This document shows positions 59,260-64,000 of a stretch of DNA of 64,000 bases, piece by piece (position 1 is the stretch's first letter; each line of letters begins with the position of its first letter). The position numbers were made by a program, and so were the translations under genes. Origin of the DNA: Gammaproteobacteria bacterium (GTDB lineage: Bacteria > Pseudomonadota > Gammaproteobacteria > JADZEE01); NCBI GenBank assembly GCA_020850735.1, contig JADZEE010000091.1, forward strand, positions 1 through 64,000, read 5' to 3'. The notes beneath the pieces are model-generated. The model worked only from the letters and a program-made list of their open reading frames with translations, was not told where the DNA came from and made no database searches.

Positions 59260-59981
59260 GTTTCGGAACCGCCTTCGCCGAGTTGCTCGAGCAGCCGCGC
59301 GGCCGCAGCCTGCTCGGCGCGCCGGCGGCTCGATCCGCGGGCCAGCACCGGCGGCAGGTCGATGTCGGGCGCATGACAACTCACCGTGAACTGCTGTGCA
59401 TGCGGCTCGCCCTCGACCGCCACGGTGTCATAACTCGGCGGCGGCAGGCCGCGGGCCTGCAGGTATTCCTGCAGCCGGGTCTTTGCGTCCTTGGCGGGGC
59501 CCTCGGGCGAGGTTTCCATCAGCCTGTCACCGAGCATGTCCAGCACCACCTCGCGGCAGCGTTCGAGTCCACCGTCGAGGTAGACGGCCCCGACGATGGC
59601 TTCGAGCGCATTCGCAAGCGTGGAATCGCGCCGCCATCCGCCGCTCTTGCGCTCACCTTCGCCGAGGTGCAGGGATTCGCCCAAATCGAGATCGCGCGCA
59701 ACGCTCGCCAGGGTTTCGCGACGCACGAGCGTCGCCCGTGAGCGCGTGAGCTGACCTTCATCTGCGCGGGGAAAACGCCGGAACAGCGCCTCTGCGACGA
59801 TCAGCCCGAGGAGTGAATCGCCGAGGAACTCGAGGCGCTCATTGTGCGGTCGTCCGGCGCTGCGGTGGGTGAGCGCCGTGGCGAGCAGCGCCGGATCACG
59901 AAAGCGGTATCCGATGCTTCGTTCGACTTCGCTCCCGGCAGCGTTCACGGCGGGGCCGGCAATACTCGTATCAGCGGTCAT
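59256..59981 (-). CDS. rnc: Ribonuclease III
   Basis: RNase III cuts double-stranded RNA in rRNA precursors and mRNAs. The 241-residue protein has the signature [20 protein letters not shown] with catalytic Glu and Asp, and [17 protein letters not shown], followed by a C-terminal dsRNA-binding domain ([20 protein letters not shown]). The ATG at 59981 is chosen; a GTG at 59990 adds three residues. Confidence 0.95.
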   Translation of the reverse strand: MTADTSIAGPAVNAAGSEVERSIGYRFRDPALLATALTHRSAGRPHNERLEFLGDSLLGLIVAEALFRRFPRADEGQLTRSRATLVRRETLASVARDLDLGESLHLGEGERKSGGWRRDSTLANALEAIVGAVYLDGGLERCREVVLDMLGDRLMETSPEGPAKDAKTRLQEYLQARGLPPPSYDTVAVEGEPHAQQFTVSCHAPDIDLPPVLARGSSRRRAEQAAAARLLEQLGEGGSET

Positions 59982-60050
59982 ATTCCGCACGTACCGGTGC
60001 CGCCACGGCAGCAGCGGTACTCCGCTTCGCGGCCGCCTCGAGCGGCGCGG

Positions 60051-60449
60051 TCAGGTGCCCGGACCCGGCAGCTCGATCTGCTCGTCGATCTTGAGCACGA
60101 CGTCGAGCGGCCCGAACAGCGGCCCGCGCTTTTCGTATTTCATCGTGAGTATCCGGTTCGGGCTGTTCTTGATTCGCTGCACCTTGGCGTAGTTCTTGAT
60201 GCTCGCGTCGGTGAACGTCTCGACGTCGCTGACCTCGAAATTTCGCATCAGCAGCTTGTACACGTCCAGCGCCGACTTGCTGGCGATGCCCGGCTGGCCC
60301 GCCACGGATTTCATGGCTGCCTTCACCTTGAACATCTCGTTGTACAGTGGAAACAGCTTCATTCCCGTCAGCAGTACGGCAAACAGCAGCGCCGCCGCCA
60401 TGATGAGACCCGAAAGCGTTACACCGTGCTGACGTTTCAAGCTGCGCAT
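60051..60449 (-). CDS. DUF4845 family membrane protein
   Basis: The 132-residue protein has an N-terminal segment like a type IV pilin-type helix (QHGVTLSGLIMAAALLFAVL) and a periplasmic domain with FKVKAAMKSVAGQPGI and NFEVSDVETFTDASIKN. DUF4845 proteins are found between lepB and rnc in many gamma- and betaproteobacteria; the function is unknown. It lies 31 nt after lepB. Confidence 0.88.
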   Translation of the reverse strand: MRSLKRQHGVTLSGLIMAAALLFAVLLTGMKLFPLYNEMFKVKAAMKSVAGQPGIASKSALDVYKLLMRNFEVSDVETFTDASIKNYAKVQRIKNSPNRILTMKYEKRGPLFGPLDVVLKIDEQIELPGPGT

Positions 60450-60480
60450 AGATCGACCCTCCACTTTTGCCCGGCCCGGT

Positions 60481-61299
60481 TCACTCGACCGACCGCCCGA
60501 TGCGGTGCCAGTCCACACCGCCGTTCTTGCTGTCCCAGTTCATCCAGATGAGGAATGCGTGGCCGATGAGGTTCTCGTCGGGCACGAAACCCCAGTAACG
60601 GCTGTCCCTACTATTATCACGATTGTCCCCGAGGACGAAATAGTGCGCCGGCGGCACCGTGATCTCCACGTCGAACGACGGCCGATCCGGCACGACCAGG
60701 ATGTCGTGCGGCGCGCCCGGCAGCTCCTCGCGGCGCAATGACGCACCCGTGTGACCCGCGCCCGCGCCGACACCGATATACACACCGGCGTCCTGCTGCG
60801 CGACCCGTTCGCCGTTCACGTAAACGGTCTTGTCGCGGTACTCGATATGATCGCCCGGCACGCCTATGACGCGCTTGATGTAGGGCGTGGAGGGATCCTC
60901 CGGGTAGCGAAATACGACTACGTCACCGCGGGCCGGGGAGCCTATGTCGATGATTTTCCGATTAATGGCCGGCAGCCGGATGCCGTAGTTGTACTTGTTG
61001 ACGAGGATGAAATCCCCGACCAGCAGGGTCGGCATCATCGAGCCGCTCGGAATGCGAAACGGCTCCACGAGGAACGATCTCAGCACCAGCACGATGACGA
61101 AGATCGGGAAAAACGAGCGTGCGTAATCCACCGGTAAGGACGGTCGCTGTGCCTGCTCGATCGCCAGCGGGTCCGCGTCCGGTCCGAGCGCCGCCGCGGC
61201 CGCGCCGCGGCGCGGTGCGAGCAGCACGGCGTCGAAGCCCCAGATTGCGCCGCTCACCGCGACGAGGATGACGAGGATCGCCGAAAAATCCAGAATCAT
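60481..61299 (-). CDS. lepB: Signal peptidase I
   Basis: LepB removes signal peptides from exported proteins at the outer face of the inner membrane. The 272-residue protein has two N-terminal TM segments, catalytic Ser87 in [16 protein letters not shown] and Lys142 in [13 protein letters not shown], and the late box [20 protein letters not shown]. The ATG at 61299 overlaps the lepA stop by 4 nt. Confidence 0.96.
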   Translation of the reverse strand: MILDFSAILVILVAVSGAIWGFDAVLLAPRRGAAAAALGPDADPLAIEQAQRPSLPVDYARSFFPIFVIVLVLRSFLVEPFRIPSGSMMPTLLVGDFILVNKYNYGIRLPAINRKIIDIGSPARGDVVVFRYPEDPSTPYIKRVIGVPGDHIEYRDKTVYVNGERVAQQDAGVYIGVGAGAGHTGASLRREELPGAPHDILVVPDRPSFDVEITVPPAHYFVLGDNRDNSRDSRYWGFVPDENLIGHAFLIWMNWDSKNGGVDWHRIGRSVE

Positions 61300-63101
61300 C
61301 GGGTTTTCGTCACCGTGAGAACAGCCATGAAGGCTTCCTGCGGGATCTCCACCGCCCCTACCTGCTTCATGCGCTTCTTGCCCTCCTTCTGTTTCTCCAG
61401 CAACTTGCGCTTGCGCGTGATGTCGCCACCGTAGCACTTGGCGAGCACGTTCTTGCGCAGTGCCTTGACCGATTCGCGGGCGATCACGTGCGCGCCGATG
61501 GCCGCCTGGATTGCAATCTCGAACATCTGCCTCGGAATGAGCGCACGCATGCGTTCCGCGAGCTCGCGACCGCGCCGCTGGGCCTGCGCGCGATGCACAA
61601 TCGTAGATAGCGCATCCACTCGTTCACCGTTGACCATCAGATCGAGCTTGACCAGATCCCCCTGCTGGTAGCGCAGGAAAGTGTAATCGAGCGAGGCATA
61701 GCCGCGGGTCGCGGACTTCAGCCGGTCGAAAAAGTCGAAAACCATCTCACTCATCGGCAGCTCGTAGCTGATTGCGACCTGTCGCCCCGTGTAGTGTAGC
61801 CGCTTCTGCACGCCGCGCTTTTCCACACACAGGGTGATGACGGCGCCGACGTGCTCCTGGGGAACCAGGATATCGACCTGAACGATCGGTTCGCGGATCT
61901 CGGCGATACGGATGTCGGGCGGCAGTCGGGCCGGATTGTCCACGTAGGTGATGTCCCCGCTCGTTTGCAGTACCTCGTAGACGACGGTGGGCGCCGTGGT
62001 GATGAGGTTGAGTCCGTACTCGCGCTCGAGACGCTCCTGGATGATTTCCATGTGCAGCATGCCGAGAAAACCGCAGCGGAACCCGAATCCCAGCGCCTCG
62101 GACGTTTCCGGCTCGAAGTGCAGGGCAGCATCGTTCAGCGACAGTTTTTGCAGCGCCTCGCGAAAGCCCTCGTAGTCGCTGGTGTCGACCGGGTACAGGC
62201 CGGCGAACACGTTCGGTTTCACCTTCTTGAATCCTGGCAATGGCTGCGCAGCCGGGCGCGCCGCGCCGGTGAGCGTGTCACCGACCGGTGCGCCGTCGAC
62301 CTCCTTGATGCCGGCCACGACGAAACCGACCTCTCCCGCATCGAGCCGGTCGCGAGGTACGCGCTTGGGCGAAAACACTCCCACTGCGTCGACACTGTAG
62401 TCGCGCCCCGTCGACATGACACGGATCCGCCCGCCCCCCGGCAGGCTCCCGTCGACGATACGCACCAGCGACACCACGCCGAGATAGTTGTCGAACCAGG
62501 AATCGATGATCAGCGCCTTGAGCGGACCGTCCGGCATGCCGCGGGGCGCGGGGACCTGGCGCACGAGCGCATTCAGCAGCTCGGGCACGCCCGCGCCGGT
62601 CTTGGCGCTCACCCTGATCGCGCTGGTCGCCTCGATGCCGATGATGTCCTCGATCTCGCGCGCGACCCGCTCGGGATCCGACGCCGGCAGATCGATCTTG
62701 TTGAGCACCGGGATGACCTCCAGTCCCTGTTCGACGGCGGTGTGGCAGTTGGCCACCGACTGGGCCTCCACCCCCTGGGCCGCATCGACCACCAGCAGCG
62801 CACCTTCGCAGGCGGCAAGAGAGCGCGAAACCTCGTAGGAGAAGTCGACGTGCCCGGGCGTGTCGATGAAATTCAACTGGTAAGTCCGCCCGTCATCGGC
62901 TTTGAAATCGAGCGTGACGCACTGCGCCTTGATCGTGATCCCGCGCTCGCGTTCGAGATCCATCGAGTCGAGCACCTGCTCTTCCATCTCGCGAGCCGCC
63001 AGACCGCCGCAGATCTGAATGAAGCGGTCGGCGAGCGTCGACTTGCCGTGATCGATGTGCGCAATGATGGAGAAATTGCGGATGTTCTCCTGTGCGGTCA
63101 T
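61296..63101 (-). CDS. lepA: Elongation factor 4 (LepA)
   Basis: LepA is a ribosome-bound GTPase that helps translation under stress and 30S assembly. The 601-residue protein has [65 protein letters not shown] and the LepA-specific C-terminal domain ([20 protein letters not shown]). It is coupled to lepB through a 4-nt overlap. Confidence 0.97.
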   Translation of the reverse strand: MTAQENIRNFSIIAHIDHGKSTLADRFIQICGGLAAREMEEQVLDSMDLERERGITIKAQCVTLDFKADDGRTYQLNFIDTPGHVDFSYEVSRSLAACEGALLVVDAAQGVEAQSVANCHTAVEQGLEVIPVLNKIDLPASDPERVAREIEDIIGIEATSAIRVSAKTGAGVPELLNALVRQVPAPRGMPDGPLKALIIDSWFDNYLGVVSLVRIVDGSLPGGGRIRVMSTGRDYSVDAVGVFSPKRVPRDRLDAGEVGFVVAGIKEVDGAPVGDTLTGAARPAAQPLPGFKKVKPNVFAGLYPVDTSDYEGFREALQKLSLNDAALHFEPETSEALGFGFRCGFLGMLHMEIIQERLEREYGLNLITTAPTVVYEVLQTSGDITYVDNPARLPPDIRIAEIREPIVQVDILVPQEHVGAVITLCVEKRGVQKRLHYTGRQVAISYELPMSEMVFDFFDRLKSATRGYASLDYTFLRYQQGDLVKLDLMVNGERVDALSTIVHRAQAQRRGRELAERMRALIPRQMFEIAIQAAIGAHVIARESVKALRKNVLAKCYGGDITRKRKLLEKQKEGKKRMKQVGAVEIPQEAFMAVLTVTKTR

Positions 63102-63256
63102 GAGGGGTGCTCGTTACGGGACCTGCCCCGGATCTGACGCCCGGGCGTGAGCAGGATCGAACGCGACGGTGCGTACCGCGTGCCCCTGCCGAGCACCGGG
63201 TCCTGCCGGGCGATCCCGAAGCTGGCGCACGCCACGGCGGGCGATTCTAGCCCACA

Positions 63257-63499
63257 TCATTGGCTGTTCAAACACGCCAGCAGCGCCTCACGGTCCAGTC
63301 GGTGCATGCACAGCACCCGCGCGGCGCACATCAGTACGGGAACGTCGAGGCCGTGGCGCGCGAGCAGCACCGGATCCTCGTCCACGTCGATCACCCGCAG
63401 TGCGATGCGGCCCGATGCGACCAGGTCGGCGAGCCCGTGCTGCATCTCCTCACACAGAGGACAGTCCCGCCTGCCCAGCAGCGTCAGGACCTGCGTCAC
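63257..63499 (-). CDS. Glutaredoxin-like protein (DUF836 type)
   Basis: The 80-residue thioredoxin-fold protein has a CPLC active-site motif (GRRDCPLCEEMQHGL) and the cis-Pro in LDVPVLM. DUF836 glutaredoxin-like proteins often lie beside lepA and mucD in gammaproteobacteria. It overlaps the mucD stop by 4 nt. The partner thiol protein is unknown. The gap 63102-63256 before lepA holds no further gene. Confidence 0.88.
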   Translation of the reverse strand: MTQVLTLLGRRDCPLCEEMQHGLADLVASGRIALRVIDVDEDPVLLARHGLDVPVLMCAARVLCMHRLDREALLACLNSQ

Positions 63500-64000
63500 T
63501 TCTCGGTGTCCGGCACCTTCATCGCGAGGAACAGCGGCCCGCCCCGGCGCTGCACGAGGATCGGTACCGACTTGCCTGCCGGCAGGCGTGCCGCAAGCTC
63601 ACGCAGATGGCCGATGTCGCGGACCTTCTCGTTGTCGAGCAGCAGCAGCACGTCACCGGCACGTACACCGGCCTTTTTCGCCGGCCCGTCCTGCACCGAC
63701 TCCACCAGGACACCCCCATCGTCCAGATCCAGCTCTTCGCGTTGCGGCTTACTGATTTCACGCACGGTGATGTCGAGGCGCTTGATGCTCATCTGGTCGT
63801 CGCGACCCGAGGTGGCCAGCTGCAATTCCTCGTTAGGCGGCAGCTCGCCGATTTTCACGCGCACGGTGCGTTGTTTACCTTCGCGTATGACCTTGATGGA
63901 TATATCGTTGCCGATGCGGGTGTTTCCGACCAGCGGTGGCAGATCCGCGGACGTTTCGATCGTCGTGTCCGCGAAGGCGATGACGATGTCGCCGGCCTGA
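63496..64000 (-). CDS. DegQ/MucD-type periplasmic serine protease, C-terminal part
   Basis: This is the end of a gene that continues beyond the window. The visible part holds the end of the first PDZ domain (AGDIVIAFADTTIETSADLP, NDISIKVIREGKQRTVRVKI) and a second PDZ domain (GVLVESVQDGPAKKAGVRAG then DVLLLLDNEKV). That is the layout of HtrA-family MucD/DegQ. The protease domain lies outside, so catalytic residues cannot be checked. MucD is the usual neighbour of lepA–lepB in Pseudomonas-like gammaproteobacteria. Confidence 0.88.
   Translation of the reverse strand, partial: QAGDIVIAFADTTIETSADLPPLVGNTRIGNDISIKVIREGKQRTVRVKIGELPPNEELQLATSGRDDQMSIKRLDITVREISKPQREELDLDDGGVLVESVQDGPAKKAGVRAGDVLLLLDNEKVRDIGHLRELAARLPAGKSVPILVQRRGGPLFLAMKVPDTEK

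Overview
The window is high-GC DNA (mostly GCC/GCG/CTG/CGC codons). Its housekeeping order, degQ/mucD–grx–lepA–lepB–DUF4845–rnc–era–recO–pdxJ–acpS together with yceD–rpmF–plsX–fabHDG–acpP–fabF–pabC–mltG–tmk–holB–pilZ–tatD, is typical of Gammaproteobacteria. A hopanoid cyclase, a PEP-CTERM protein, an FNR/DNR-type regulator and a TTQ amine dehydrogenase suggest an environmental, facultatively anaerobic member, perhaps Chromatiales- or Nevskiales-like. The genus cannot be fixed from the sequence alone.

Layout. (1) 0.15–12 kb: a transposase remnant, then a minus-strand operon xfp–glgP–pgmB–GH65–usp–tal–ackA. It can turn glycogen or an alpha-disaccharide into sugar phosphates by phosphorolysis, cleave them with phosphoketolase, and recover ATP through acetate kinase. 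(2) 12–18 kb: a MoaD-like protein without the terminal GG, hemN, a divergent FNR/DNR-type regulator, a PDZ/trypsin-fold protein that has lost its catalytic triad, a 2-TM potassium channel and two exported hypotheticals. FNR-like sites with well-placed -10 hexamers lie ahead of both hemN and xfp, which links regulator, haem synthesis and fermentation. (3) 18–31 kb: accessory metabolism (amidase, SDR, MDR reductase, truncated MetX-like gene, MaoC dehydratase), a PEP-CTERM protein behind a sigma-54 promoter, a MetE/UROD-like protein, a 2OG-Fe(II) oxygenase, an aldehyde dehydrogenase, an L-lactate dehydrogenase and an EamA exporter. (4) 30.4–38 kb: a rearranged zone. A V4R protein and an aldehyde dehydrogenase tail abut a TonB-receptor tail. 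They are followed by amine dehydrogenase subunits mauB–mauA, an unrecognised alpha-toroid protein, squalene-hopene cyclase and a TetR regulator. (5) 38–49 kb: the fatty-acid/phospholipid and nucleotide operon. (6) 49–54.8 kb: maf, sppA, rluC, and rne with a long leader. (7) 54.8–64 kb: prfC and the acpS…lepA–mucD operon.

The most unusual structure is a ~188-bp repeat with terminal inverted repeats, present at 17053, 30421 and 34917. Each copy sits exactly on the stop codon of the minus-strand gene to its right, so that a CTGAG motif (C + TGA + G) is both the element boundary and the gene terminus. A second repeat family (GGGGTCAGAGTCG arms, with a RAYT-like transposase remnant) also sits at gene ends, including the ackA stop codon.
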